Below, piece after piece: positions 1 through 9,103 of a DNA stretch of 64,000 nucleotides (the stretch's first letter is position 1; each line of letters opens with the position of its first letter). The stretch is from assembly GCA_003225175.1 (NCBI GenBank), contig QIBA01000030.1, forward strand, positions 63,762-127,761, given 5' to 3'. Under the pieces are notes generated by a model. That model did not search any database, was not told the origin of the DNA, and worked only from the letters and a program-made list of their open reading frames with translations. A program made the translations under genes and the position numbers. This stretch comes from Acidobacteriota bacterium (GTDB taxonomy: Bacteria > Acidobacteriota > Terriglobia > Terriglobales > Acidobacteriaceae).

Positions 1-1
1 G

Positions 2-940
2 AGAACGCTTCTACCCTCATTCGATTTTTCCTGCTGCGCCTCGCTCTGGATTTCGCTCGGTAACGAAGATCAAGTCTTTGGCACGCTGGCGTTATTCGAT
101 CACGAATCGCGCCGCTTCGACCGCACTCAGCAGAAGATCTCTGAACTTATTGCGCACCTAATCCGCTTGGGTCTGGAATCTCAAGCAGGCCGACAGACAC
201 TGCAAAGCAGTGAAGCCTCCAACTATCAGGAATTTGCAAATCTCGTCGGCGGCGTGGCACGTGATCTCATTAATCCGCTCACCGCGATCTTCGGCTACAT
301 TGAGCTGCTGAAAGCGGAAACTGTGGAACCGCGCTCCGCGCATCTAGTCACGCGCATGGAAGAGCAGATCGAGAAAGCTCGAAAAGTGATCGCGGCCTTC
401 TCGAGCGGCTCGGAGATAAAGAAGCTGCGTGGAGGAGAAGGTGTGAGCGTCCCACGAGCGGAGCTGGAGCGGCCGGTTACGCCGATAAAGTCGAAACCGG
501 AGACCGATACATCAGCCTGGCAATCGATTCCACCTGAGGATAATGCAGGTACGCGCATACTCCTCGTTCAGCGCAGTGAAGCGGTACTCGAGTTCCAAAG
601 GTCAGTTCTCAGTGCTCTCGGCGCAGAGGTGATCCCCGCCCTTTCAGCCAACGATGCCCTTGATCATCTTCGCACTTCGAAGATGGATGCCATCATCCTC
701 GACGATGAACTTGAAGAACCTCTTTCCAGCAAGCGCCTCGTCTGGTGGGTACGTGAAAATCGGCCCGAGCTCGCCGAGCGAATGCTGCTCACAGTTTCGC
801 GAAGGCCAAGCCGCGAAACGCGCGAGATCCTCGAAATCGCGATGCTCCCACACGTAACCAAGCCGCTCGAAGTCCTGGAACTTTATTCGCGCGCCCAGCA
901 GGTATTGCAAGCGGGAAAGAACCCGCATCTGCTCCAATAG
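2..940 (+). CDS. GAF / degenerate histidine-kinase / receiver-like signalling protein, 5' partial
   Basis: The open frame runs from the window edge without a stop, so the TTG at 167 is internal and the true start lies upstream. The first ~55 visible codons resemble the end of a GAF sensor domain. Codons ~75-130 resemble a HisKA dimerisation helix pair, but the H-box reads VARDLINPLT: the phospho-accepting His is Arg (CGT at 260-262, one transition from a His codon). No HATPase_c domain follows. Codons ~184-305 look like a response-regulator receiver fold with Asp at 701-706 and a conserved Lys-Pro at 860-865, although the usual N-terminal acidic pair is missing. Inference: a non-catalytic scaffold or regulator in a phosphorelay rather than an active kinase. 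It ends 30 nt before the stop of a convergent MATE gene. Domain calls are from reading the translation; the pseudo-kinase conclusion is moderately secure. Confidence 0.7.
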   Translation, partial: RTLLPSFDFSCCASLWISLGNEDQVFGTLALFDHESRRFDRTQQKISELIAHLIRLGLESQAGRQTLQSSEASNYQEFANLVGGVARDLINPLTAIFGYIELLKAETVEPRSAHLVTRMEEQIEKARKVIAAFSSGSEIKKLRGGEGVSVPRAELERPVTPIKSKPETDTSAWQSIPPEDNAGTRILLVQRSEAVLEFQRSVLSALGAEVIPALSANDALDHLRTSKMDAIILDDELEEPLSSKRLVWWVRENRPELAERMLLTVSRRPSRETREILEIAMLPHVTKPLEVLELYSRAQQVLQAGKNPHLLQ

Positions 941-969
941 GAGCAGCCACACTGCCCTTAAGTGGAAGC

Positions 970-2355
970 TCAGGCAAGTGACGCTACTCTCGCTCCGGAA
1001 TGCGCCACGAGCCCTAGGACCTTCTGCCTCCAGATAAACACTAACAAAGTACCGATGATCGCCAGCGACACGGCCAGGCCGACCCAGACCCCAACGGCAC
1101 CAAATCCAAGTACGAATCCCAGGTAATATGCAAGCGGCAAACCGATCACCCAATATGCGATGAACGAACTGAACATCGGAATGCGTGTCTCGCCCGCTCC
1201 GCGAAGCGCGCCCGTAGCAACGGTCTGTAATCCGTCGAACAACTGAAAGGCGGCTGCGACTAAGAGGAGCATCACACCAATGCGCATAACTTGCGGGTCA
1301 GGCGTGAAAGCACGCACGATCAACCGCGGGGCGAAGACGAGCACGAGCGCTGCGACGGTCATGAATCCCGCTCCCATCGAGAGCGCTGCCCACCCTGCAC
1401 GTCCGGCGGCTACGGGATCGCGACGTCCAAGGGCTTGCCCCACCCGCACGGCTGCGGCTGAACAGATTCCCAGCGGTACCATGTAAGTGAGACTGGCGCA
1501 GTTCAGCGCAATCTGATGCGCAGCAACCGAGGCGGCATCGAGCCGCGCGATTAGCGCGGTCGCCGCAGTAAAGACGCCGATCTCGAAGAACATCTGCACA
1601 GCCATCGGCAATCCGATCCGTACCAGCTCACGAATTCGTACGAAATCGGGACGCAGGGGACGATCCAGCAGCGGCAGCTTATGCCTGCGGTGCTGCCAGA
1701 CTACAACGGCGAACAACACCGTGGCCATATAGGTACGCGAAATACAAGTGGACCATCCTGAGCCCGCGACGCCAAACACAGGCGAACCAAGATGTCCGTA
1801 GATCAAAATCCAGTCTCCAATAAGGTTCACAACATTGGCGGAAATGAGGGCGAACGTCACCGGCTTCACCAGATCCACAGCCTGGAGATAGCGGCGGAAG
1901 GCGAAGTACAGCAGCATGGGCAGAGTGCTCCAGTTCATCGCCCGCAAGAAGGGCAACGCCTGCGCAAGCACTTCCGGATTCACTCCTATTTCGGGAAGCA
2001 TGCGCCCGATAAACCACACCATCAACATGCAAGCGGGTGCTAACGGCGCCACGATGTACATCGCGTTGAGCAGGGAGTGATTTGCATCAGCGAGGTTTCC
2101 CGCTCCGAAGGACTGCGAGACTTTTGTATCCAGCGAAAAAAGAATGCTTCCGCCAAACATGGCGGCCATGTAAAAGATCACTCCGCCGAGACTGACACCG
2201 CCAATCGCTTGAGCGCTGTGGGGCATGTGACCCACCATCATGGTGTCCACAAGACCCATCGCCATCCATCCGATCTCTGCCAGAACCAGCGGCCACGCCA
2301 GCGCGAAAACGCTTCGCGCCTCCGACTTCACGTCCTGGACAAATCGCCTAACCAT
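970..2355 (-). CDS. MATE-family multidrug/toxin efflux transporter
   Basis: A 461-residue protein with ~12 hydrophobic segments arranged as two similar halves, typical of MATE (NorM/MdtK-like) exporters that expel cationic drugs or metabolites in exchange for Na+ or H+ across the inner membrane. The N-terminal half carries the family-like WPLVLAEIGWMAMGLVDTMM stretch, and the second half repeats the pattern from about residue 240. Length matches the family (440-480 residues). ATG start at 2355. It is monocistronic, converging on the signalling gene at its 3' end. Substrate cannot be predicted. Confidence 0.9.
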   Translation of the reverse strand: MVRRFVQDVKSEARSVFALAWPLVLAEIGWMAMGLVDTMMVGHMPHSAQAIGGVSLGGVIFYMAAMFGGSILFSLDTKVSQSFGAGNLADANHSLLNAMYIVAPLAPACMLMVWFIGRMLPEIGVNPEVLAQALPFLRAMNWSTLPMLLYFAFRRYLQAVDLVKPVTFALISANVVNLIGDWILIYGHLGSPVFGVAGSGWSTCISRTYMATVLFAVVVWQHRRHKLPLLDRPLRPDFVRIRELVRIGLPMAVQMFFEIGVFTAATALIARLDAASVAAHQIALNCASLTYMVPLGICSAAAVRVGQALGRRDPVAAGRAGWAALSMGAGFMTVAALVLVFAPRLIVRAFTPDPQVMRIGVMLLLVAAAFQLFDGLQTVATGALRGAGETRIPMFSSFIAYWVIGLPLAYYLGFVLGFGAVGVWVGLAVSLAIIGTLLVFIWRQKVLGLVAHSGARVASLA

Positions 2356-2533
2356 GATTGCCTATCCGAACTGACCAGCACTGAAATCCACGCACATCTA
2401 AACAAAAAAAATCGGACGTGCGTATGCCGATCGCGTTGACTTGTAGATGAGAACCACTCAAGCCCTGAACCGGGCGCGAAGCAATCGAGCTGGGATGGAA
2501 TTTCAGTACATCGGAATTTCGCTTGCTGCTCTC

Positions 2534-3247
2534 CTACTCTACTGAAAATAGTCGCGCCAGTCCAAATGCCGCAGCTGCCGCGAGACTGCCGGTGAGTGTA
2601 GTTTGTATCGCACTTCGCAGCGGCGATATCCCGGCAACTCGTCCCTTAATGAAGCCAAAGACCGCGAGCGCCACGATCGTAATGAGAACCGACCATGTCA
2701 ATGCAGAATACACATCATGCAGAAGGATATAAGGAGCAAGTGGGATCAGTCCTCCTACGATGTATGACACTGCGATCGTCGCAGCACTGTTCCTCGCCCG
2801 CTGCGGCTCCGGTTTTTCCAAACCAAGCTCAAAGCGCATCATGAAATCCACCCACGCTTGCGGCTTGCGTTTTAGGGCATTCAGAACAGGCGTACTCTCC
2901 TCCTGGCTTACACCGTAGGTACTAAAAATTTCGTAAATTTCGCGCTCTTCGTCCTGAACGCGCTCCACGATCTCTCGCTCCTCTCGCTGGCGCTCGCTTT
3001 CGTAGTGACTCGCGTCGCCTTTAGCCGCCAGATATCCTCCCAGTCCCATTGCAATAGAACCAGCCGCAATCTCGGCCGATCCCGCAAGGACGATGAGTCG
3101 TGTCACGCTCACGGCACCAGTCAATCCCGCCGCCAGTGCGAATGGTACGGTTAAACCATCCGCCATGCCGATGACGATATCCCTTACCAGATTTCCCGAA
3201 GCGAAATGCCGCTCTACGTGCCGAACATCCGCATGTTCATGAGCCAT
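2534..3247 (-). CDS. VIT1/CCC1-family iron/manganese transporter
   Basis: A 237-residue membrane protein of the VIT1/CCC1 family, which moves Fe2+ or Mn2+ out of the cytoplasm. The N-terminal helix contains the family-typical VIGMADGLTVPFALAAGL stretch (~25-43), with acidic and Gly residues used in metal permeation. A helix with GSIAMGLGGYLAAKGDASHY (~62-81) leads into a Glu/Arg-rich cytoplasmic metal-binding segment (ESERQREEREIVERVQDEER, ~82-101), followed by three further hydrophobic segments. It lacks the N-terminal ferritin-like domain seen in some bacterial relatives. ATG start at 3247. It stands alone between the MATE gene and divergent rmuC. Metal specificity is not resolved. Confidence 0.88.
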   Translation of the reverse strand: MAHEHADVRHVERHFASGNLVRDIVIGMADGLTVPFALAAGLTGAVSVTRLIVLAGSAEIAAGSIAMGLGGYLAAKGDASHYESERQREEREIVERVQDEEREIYEIFSTYGVSQEESTPVLNALKRKPQAWVDFMMRFELGLEKPEPQRARNSAATIAVSYIVGGLIPLAPYILLHDVYSALTWSVLITIVALAVFGFIKGRVAGISPLRSAIQTTLTGSLAAAAAFGLARLFSVE

Positions 3248-3437
3248 ATCAAAGAAGACTAGCCGAATCCGTTCACTCTGCCGAGTAGGTAAACTTGGCT
3301 GAGCTTTCGAAAGGTGATTCTCGTGAATCGGTAATGGGCGTGCCGTGTTCTTGCTGATGCGCCGCGAAATTTCTTTTGCAACATCGCCATGCTTTCGTGG
3401 TACTTTCGTCTAAACTTCGCCTTGGAGTGAGCGCGGC

Positions 3438-4868
3438 ATGGGACTGCTTCTCATCAACGTTTTTGGGTTAGCCGTCGGTATTGCGTGTACTTACCTGCTG
3501 TTGCAAGGTCGGATGGCAGTGTCATTGGAGCGTGTTCGCAATTTTGAGCGCTACCTGGAACAGGCTAATTGCGAATTGCAACGGCTCGGGGCTGAAGTGG
3601 TGGCAAAAAGCTCGGCGCTGCTCGAGATCTCCAATCAGCTGTCGGCAACACGGGCGGAACTGGCAGCCGAGCGCCAGGCTGCAATAGATAAGCTTGCTCT
3701 CGTACAGCAGAGCGAGCAGCGTTTGTCGGAATCCTTTGATTTGCTCGCTGCGAAAGCGCTAAGAGAAAATACTGCCGAATTTCTCAAGCTGGCGAAGAAC
3801 CAGTTCGAACACGAACAGAGGATGGCTTCCGGCGATCTGGGCATGAAGAAGGATGCCATTCAAGCTCTCCTCGAAACCGCCAGTTCTTCGCTCAAAGCGC
3901 TTGACGAGCAGATTCGCTCCAGCGATGTGGAACACAAGCAAGCGGAAGCCGCTCTGGGTCAGCAGATCACCTCTCTTGTAGATCTCCAGCATCGCCTCTC
4001 AGATGAAACGCGCCGTCTCTCGCGCGCGCTGGAACGCCCGACGGTACGTGGCAATTGGGGCGAGGTGCAGCTGCGGCGTGTGGTCGAATTTGCCGGCATG
4101 ATCGAGCACTGCCACTTCGAGTCGCAAAAGACATTCTCGGACGAAGACGGCAATCGCCTTCGTCCCGATCTAGTCGTGCACATGCCCAACGGCCGTATGA
4201 TCGCAGTCGACGCGAAAGTCTCGCTGGAGGCATTCACCAAGGCCACCAATGCCGATCAGGAGGAGGAAGTGCGCGCCCATCTGGAACAGCATGCGGCGCA
4301 AGTTCGCAAGCATGTCGACGATCTTGCCTCAAAAGCCTATTGGCAGCAGTTTCCCAACTCGCCCGATTTCGTCGTTGCCTTTATGCCCAGCGAGGCGCTC
4401 TTAAGCGCTGCGCTGCAGGCGGATTCCACACTTCTCGATGATGCTGCGCAGAGCAAAGTGCTGCTTGCCACCCCGCTCACACTGATCGCGTTGTTGAAAG
4501 CTGTGCATTGCGGCTGGCGGGAAGACAGACTGGCTAAAAATGCGGAAGAGATTAGTGCCATTGGGCGCCTGCTCTACTCTCGCCTAGTCACCTTGGGAAC
4601 TCACCTCTCCAAGCTGGGAGACAACATCGACCGCACCGTCGCTACTTACAATCAGGTCATCGGCTCGATCGAAAGAAGCGCCTTCCCCGCCGCTCGAAAG
4701 TTCGAGCAGCTTGGCGCATCTTCGGCCGATATCTTGCCGGAGTTGGAATTTGTAGAACATCTCACACGTCCGCTGCAGTCACCAGAGTGGAAGCAGTCCG
4801 ACGCTAACGATGCTGCACGCGATTTCAATAACCTGGCTCTTGCCGAAGGCAGCGGAAAACCGTCGTAA
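3438..4868 (+). CDS. rmuC: DNA recombination protein RmuC
   Basis: A 476-residue RmuC-family protein. Residues ~1-20 form a membrane-anchoring helix, ~25-165 a long coiled coil rich in Ala/Glu/Gln/Leu, and ~175-440 the RmuC domain (PTVRGNWGEVQLRRVVEFAG, later VDAKVSLEAF and AFMPSEALLSAAL). RmuC relates to restriction-type nuclease folds and in E. coli limits inversions at short inverted repeats, which is of interest in a window rich in such repeats. ATG at 3438 is preceded by a GGAG ribosome-binding site. It is transcribed divergently from the VIT gene and ends ~85 nt before glnS. Confidence 0.92.
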   Translation: MGLLLINVFGLAVGIACTYLLLQGRMAVSLERVRNFERYLEQANCELQRLGAEVVAKSSALLEISNQLSATRAELAAERQAAIDKLALVQQSEQRLSESFDLLAAKALRENTAEFLKLAKNQFEHEQRMASGDLGMKKDAIQALLETASSSLKALDEQIRSSDVEHKQAEAALGQQITSLVDLQHRLSDETRRLSRALERPTVRGNWGEVQLRRVVEFAGMIEHCHFESQKTFSDEDGNRLRPDLVVHMPNGRMIAVDAKVSLEAFTKATNADQEEEVRAHLEQHAAQVRKHVDDLASKAYWQQFPNSPDFVVAFMPSEALLSAALQADSTLLDDAAQSKVLLATPLTLIALLKAVHCGWREDRLAKNAEEISAIGRLLYSRLVTLGTHLSKLGDNIDRTVATYNQVIGSIERSAFPAARKFEQLGASSADILPELEFVEHLTRPLQSPEWKQSDANDAARDFNNLALAEGSGKPS

Positions 4869-4954
4869 CGCTCAAATCCGGCTAGCTGCGGCATAATGAA
4901 TGAATGTAGGACCGTTGGTATCCGTGATACGCGGTCGGTATCCTGCATTGAAGA

Positions 4955-6682
4955 ATGAACCCTCCGAATCCAGCCACGGAAGCCGCGGCTGCAACACCTG
5001 CCGCTCCAGCTCCTCAGTCGAACTTTATTCGGGACATCATTGTCCACGATCTCGAGACCAACAAGTTCGGAGGCAGAGTTCAGACACGTTTTCCTCCCGA
5101 ACCTAACGGATATCTGCATCTGGGCCACGCAAAAGCGATCTGTCTCAACTTCGGCCTAGCGGCCGAGTTTGGCGGGAAGACGAATCTCCGCTTTGACGAC
5201 ACTAATCCTGAGAAGGAAGAACAGGAGTACGTAGACTCCATCATTCGCGATGTCCGCTGGATCGGCTTTGATTGGGGAGATCGGATGTTCTATGCCTCCG
5301 ACTACTTCGATCAGCTCTATGCATGGGCGGTCAAACTGATTAAGGCAGGGAAGGCCTACGTTGATGACCTAAGCCCCGAAGAGATCCGTAAAACTCGAGG
5401 AACTTTAACCGAGTCCGGTCAGAACAGTCCATTTCGGAATCGCTCTGTTGAGGAAAGCCTCGATCTCTTTGAGCGCATGCGGAAGGGAGAGTTCCCGAGT
5501 GGATCACGCACGCTACGTGCGAAGATCGACATGGCTTCCCCCAACCTGAACATGCGCGATCCGGTGATGTATCGCATTCTGCACGCTGAGCATCACCGTA
5601 CCCGGAACAAGTGGTGCATCTATCCTCTCTATGATTTCGCTCACGGCCAGTCTGATTCGTTGGAGAAGGTCACGCATTCGATTTGCACGCTGGAATTCGA
5701 GGATCATCGCCCACTGTACAACTGGTTCATCGAGCAGCTCGGCATTTTCCCCTCGCAACAGATCGAATTTGATCGTCTAAACCTGACCTATACCGTCCTC
5801 AGCAAGCGCAAGCTCCTGCAGCTGGTAAACGAAGGAATTGTCCGCGGATGGGACGATCCGCGCATGCCTACGCTCTCCGGCGTCCGTCGACGCGGCTACA
5901 CACCGGAAGCGTTGAGAAACTTCTGTAACTCGATCGGCGTGTCAAAGACGAACGGAATCATTGAGCTGGCGATGCTCGAGCATTTTTTGCGCGAGGATCT
6001 CAACAAACGTGTGCCTCGCGTAATGGCCGTGCTCCGTCCGCTGAAGGTAGTCATCGACAACTATCCCGAAGGCCAAGTCGAGGAGATGGATGCGATCAAC
6101 AATCCCGAGGACGCAACCGTCGGTACTCGCAAAGTCCCCTTCTCTCAGGTGCTCTATATCGAACGCGACGATTTCCGCGAAAATCCGCCAAAGCAGTTCT
6201 ATCGTCTCTCACTGGGACGCGAAGTGCGATTGCGCTACGGCTATTTCGTTACGTGCACGAAGGTAGTGAAAGACACAAGCGGCGAAGTGATCGAAGTTCA
6301 TTGCAAACATGATCCCGCGACTCGCGGCGGCAATGCCCCCGATGGACGCAAAGTGAAGTCGACGATTCACTGGGTATCGGCAACGCACGCCCTGAACGCC
6401 GAGGTGCGGGTCTACGACAATCTGTTTCTGAAAGAAGATCCCAACGAATTCGAAGAAGGTAAGGACTGGATATCGAACCTCAATCCGAATTCGCTCGAAG
6501 TGATCCGCAATGCCAAGCTCGAGCCTTCGCTTGCCAATGCAGGCTCTGGCTCGCGATATCAATTTGAACGACTCGGATACTTCTGCGTCGATCCCGACTC
6601 AAGGCCCGATGCTCTGGTCTTCAATCGTACTGTCGCCCTAAAGGACACATGGGCGAAGGTGGAAAAGCGAAGCCAGAGGTAA
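4955..6682 (+). CDS. glnS: Glutaminyl-tRNA synthetase
   Basis: Class I synthetase that charges tRNA-Gln with glutamine. The 575-residue protein has the HIGH-type motif in [16 protein letters not shown] (~47-62), the ATP-site Asp-Thr-Asn-Pro in [13 protein letters not shown], and a KMSKS-equivalent VLSKRKL (~280-286). The C-terminal two-thirds matches the beta-barrel anticodon-binding domain. A ~25-residue Ala/Pro-rich N-terminal extension precedes the conserved region relative to E. coli GlnRS (554 residues). ATG at 4955 is the first Met in frame and no strong Shine-Dalgarno is visible. It converges with the ABC ATPase gene 48 nt downstream. Confidence 0.97.
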   Translation: MNPPNPATEAAAATPAAPAPQSNFIRDIIVHDLETNKFGGRVQTRFPPEPNGYLHLGHAKAICLNFGLAAEFGGKTNLRFDDTNPEKEEQEYVDSIIRDVRWIGFDWGDRMFYASDYFDQLYAWAVKLIKAGKAYVDDLSPEEIRKTRGTLTESGQNSPFRNRSVEESLDLFERMRKGEFPSGSRTLRAKIDMASPNLNMRDPVMYRILHAEHHRTRNKWCIYPLYDFAHGQSDSLEKVTHSICTLEFEDHRPLYNWFIEQLGIFPSQQIEFDRLNLTYTVLSKRKLLQLVNEGIVRGWDDPRMPTLSGVRRRGYTPEALRNFCNSIGVSKTNGIIELAMLEHFLREDLNKRVPRVMAVLRPLKVVIDNYPEGQVEEMDAINNPEDATVGTRKVPFSQVLYIERDDFRENPPKQFYRLSLGREVRLRYGYFVTCTKVVKDTSGEVIEVHCKHDPATRGGNAPDGRKVKSTIHWVSATHALNAEVRVYDNLFLKEDPNEFEEGKDWISNLNPNSLEVIRNAKLEPSLANAGSGSRYQFERLGYFCVDPDSRPDALVFNRTVALKDTWAKVEKRSQR

Positions 6683-6730
6683 GTTTCGTTAACCGAACTC
6701 GTTTTCAGCTATTGCGGATAGAATTGGAGT

Positions 6731-7546
6731 TTAAAAGACCGCAACTTCAGGAGTGGCGGCGAGCAAAGCCTTTGTGTATTCGTGCTGTGGCGAGGACGTA
6801 ACCCGCACCGCATCGCCAATTTCCACGATCTCGCCTTTGCGCATCACCGCGATTCGAGTTGAGAGATAGCGCACAATCGGCATGGAATGTGAGATGAAAA
6901 GATATGTCAGTCCGAACTCACGTTGCAGCTTGGCTAGAAGATTGACGATTTGCGCTCCCACACTCACATCGAGCGCGGAGACGGGCTCGTCGAGAACAAG
7001 GAAACGCGGTTTAAGCGCCAACGCACGCGCAATGCCGATGCGCTGACGCTGTCCTCCCGAGAACTCGTGTGGATAACGATTCAGCGTGCTTGGCTCCAGT
7101 CCCACCGCGCTTAGTAGCTCAGCAGCTCGATGGCGATGATCTCCGGTTTCCCTCCCGTTATCACCGGCGTTGGAATGAATAATCCAGGGCTCCCGCACCA
7201 TGTCGAATACTCGCATTCTCGGGTTAAGCGATGCGAATGGATCTTGAAAGACGATTTGCATATCGCGTCGCAAGCGGCGCAACTCCGCTCCAGACGCACC
7301 CAAAACATCACGCCGATTGAAGTAGACACTTCCGGACGTCGGCTCGATGAGCCGCAGCAGCATTCGCCCGAGCGTCGTCTTGCCGCACCCGGACTCTCCC
7401 ACCAGGCCCAAAGTCTCACCTGCAAAGATGTCGAATGAGACGCCATTCACAGCCCGGGTTTCCTCAGCGCTGGAGCGTGAGAGTAGGCCGCCGGCTCGGG
7501 TGTAGGTCTTTGTGAGTTGCCGGATTTCGACGAGCACCCTTGTCAT
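6731..7546 (-). CDS. ABC transporter ATP-binding protein, oligopeptide/dipeptide (OppF/DppF) type
   Basis: A 271-residue ATPase subunit. Walker A is [14 protein letters not shown] (~53-66), the Q-loop is [13 protein letters not shown], the signature is [16 protein letters not shown], and Walker B is [15 protein letters not shown] followed by the His switch in FISHSM. The SLNPRMRV segment and SGGQRQR signature are characteristic of the OppF/DppF class that energises peptide or nickel uptake. No permease, binding protein or partner OppD ATPase lies nearby, so this is an orphan subunit whose partners must be elsewhere. ATG at 7546. Divergent from the 7613 gene. Confidence 0.9.
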   Translation of the reverse strand: MTRVLVEIRQLTKTYTRAGGLLSRSSAEETRAVNGVSFDIFAGETLGLVGESGCGKTTLGRMLLRLIEPTSGSVYFNRRDVLGASGAELRRLRRDMQIVFQDPFASLNPRMRVFDMVREPWIIHSNAGDNGRETGDHRHRAAELLSAVGLEPSTLNRYPHEFSGGQRQRIGIARALALKPRFLVLDEPVSALDVSVGAQIVNLLAKLQREFGLTYLFISHSMPIVRYLSTRIAVMRKGEIVEIGDAVRVTSSPQHEYTKALLAATPEVAVF

Positions 7547-7599
7547 GCAGCGATGCTAGCAAATGAGTGCCCCTCACTGCGCACAACTCATGCTGGCGG

Positions 7600-7605
7600 T
7601 ACAAT
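7600..7605 (+). promoter_or_regulatory. Candidate -10 box giving a leaderless transcript
   Basis: TACAAT ends only 7 nt before the ATG at 7613, so initiation would fall at or next to the start codon. No Shine-Dalgarno can fit between them, and no convincing -35 hexamer is visible. Confidence 0.35.
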
Positions 7606-7612
7606 CCACGTT

Positions 7613-8146
7613 ATGGGCGGCTCTACCACTCCCGTGCCCTCCTTTGGCGCGCCTCCAGGCAGCGAAGAACAATCACGTCCACCGCTGGTTCCAATCGCGA
7701 TCGGCGCGGTAGCAGTCCTCGTAGCTATAGGTCTGTTTATCGTTTTCGGGCGCAACAGAACCAGCGACACCGCGAGTCCCACGGCAGCCGATCCATATGC
7801 TTCAAATTTGGCGATTACCGATGTGGCCATGAGCACGGCTGCGAACTTTGCCGGGCAGCAAGTGACCTACATTGAAGGCAAGATCAAAAATAGCGGGAGC
7901 AAGACGGTCGACAATGCTCTGTTGCAGATCGTTTTTAAGGATTCATTGGCACAAATCGTTCAACGCGAGCAGCAACGTCTCATGGTAATCACTACCCGCG
8001 AACCCTACATCGACACAGCACCGCTCAGCAGTGCGCCACTGCGTCCCGGGCAATTGAAAGAGTTCCGCCAGACGTTCGAACACGTAAGCGGAGAGTGGAA
8101 TATGCAGCTCCCGGAAATCACAGTTGTAAAAACCTCTGCCGAATAG
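7613..8146 (+). CDS. Membrane-anchored hypothetical protein with FxLYD/DUF2393-like beta domain
   Basis: The 177-residue protein has one N-terminal membrane helix (VPIAIGAVAVLVAIGLFIVF, ~25-44) and an exported ~110-residue beta-rich domain. The domain contains YIEGKIKNSGSKTVDNALLQ, the pattern of FxLYD/DUF2393-like modules in which a strand with 'G.I.N.G' is followed by a residue-rich hairpin. I prefer ATG 7613 over the upstream in-frame start at 7517, because the latter would overlap the divergent ABC gene and places non-conserved residues before the helix. The stop abuts the stop of the convergent acyltransferase gene exactly (8146/8147). Function unknown. Confidence 0.7.
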   Translation: MGGSTTPVPSFGAPPGSEEQSRPPLVPIAIGAVAVLVAIGLFIVFGRNRTSDTASPTAADPYASNLAITDVAMSTAANFAGQQVTYIEGKIKNSGSKTVDNALLQIVFKDSLAQIVQREQQRLMVITTREPYIDTAPLSSAPLRPGQLKEFRQTFEHVSGEWNMQLPEITVVKTSAE

Positions 8147-9028
8147 CTACACACGGACACGCGGATCCGGCACGTGGGCATTCGCGTAATACATGTCTTC
8201 AATAGCTCGCTGTGTTACCGCAGCGAGTTCTCCCATGTCACGAGTCATGTAATTTGCCGGAGAGATCGGCTCCCCGATCAGCAGCTGCAATTCGTGCGGC
8301 TGAATGTGAAACGTGTTCATGGGCAGAGCTTCAAACGTGCCGACAATAGCCATCGGGACGACCGGCACCTGCGCTTTGACCGATGCGTAGAAAGCTCCGC
8401 TCATGAAGGGCATGATATGACCGTCCGCCGCTCGTCCGCCTTCGGGAAAGATCACCAGCGGCATTCCCGACTTCAATCCCTCAATCGCTTTCCCCAAGCT
8501 ACGAATCGAGGTGCGCGCGTTGCTGTGATCCACCGGATACTGCCCTGAGCGTTTCAAGTATCCGCCTACAAATGGATATCGAAACAGGTGCTGTTTAGCC
8601 AGAATGCGGAACTGAAATGGAAGATTGGCGAATAGCACGGGAATATCCAGCGCCGAAATATGGTTCGCCGCATATACAGCGGGGCACGAAGTATCCACGC
8701 GCTCAAGGCCTACGACGCGCACTGGGCACATCGTCGTACGGAGAATCCATTCCGACCACTTACGCGCAATCACATGCTGTTTAGCGCCGCCTCGGTCCAC
8801 GAATGACGTCGCAAATGCCGCGCTTCCCAGCAGAGCTGTGTAAGAGAAGATCAGCGGATCGAGCACGAAGTACGAGCGCAATCGGCTAAGCCAATGGGAG
8901 AGCCCATCCTGCCTAACAATAGAATCACCCTGTTCTTCGACCTCAACCAAGCTGGAGCGATTTTCCACGTAGACATTGTAAAAGGACTGCCGCGGGTCCT
9001 CGCGCGGGTCTTGGCTGGAATCACGCAA
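8147..9028 (-). CDS. plsC: 1-acyl-sn-glycerol-3-phosphate acyltransferase (PlsC family)
   Basis: A 293-residue lysophosphatidate acyltransferase-like enzyme that would place the second acyl chain in phosphatidate synthesis at the inner membrane. The catalytic H(x4)D motif is NHISALD, and the glycerol-phosphate-binding motif FPEGGR lies ~75 residues later. A hydrophobic segment (~58-75) precedes the catalytic domain. The start is TTG at 9028, the only plausible initiator before the conserved region; a GGAG lies ~13 nt upstream. The hydrophilic ~50-residue N-terminus is longer than in E. coli PlsC (245 residues). Lies 75 nt downstream of folC on the same strand. Whether it is the housekeeping PlsC or a paralogue with another acceptor is not decidable here. 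Confidence 0.85.
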   Translation of the reverse strand: MRDSSQDPREDPRQSFYNVYVENRSSLVEVEEQGDSIVRQDGLSHWLSRLRSYFVLDPLIFSYTALLGSAAFATSFVDRGGAKQHVIARKWSEWILRTTMCPVRVVGLERVDTSCPAVYAANHISALDIPVLFANLPFQFRILAKQHLFRYPFVGGYLKRSGQYPVDHSNARTSIRSLGKAIEGLKSGMPLVIFPEGGRAADGHIMPFMSGAFYASVKAQVPVVPMAIVGTFEALPMNTFHIQPHELQLLIGEPISPANYMTRDMGELAAVTQRAIEDMYYANAHVPDPRVRV

Positions 9029-9103
9029 AGCTGACTTGATCTCCAGCTGTCGTCGAGAATGAGCGAAGTCGGATTTCCTAATTACAAACTTCGCGCAAGA
9101 GCA

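Noticed and set aside
167-169. TTG as the start of the first gene
   Set aside because: The frame is open and domain-like from position 2, so the TTG is internal.
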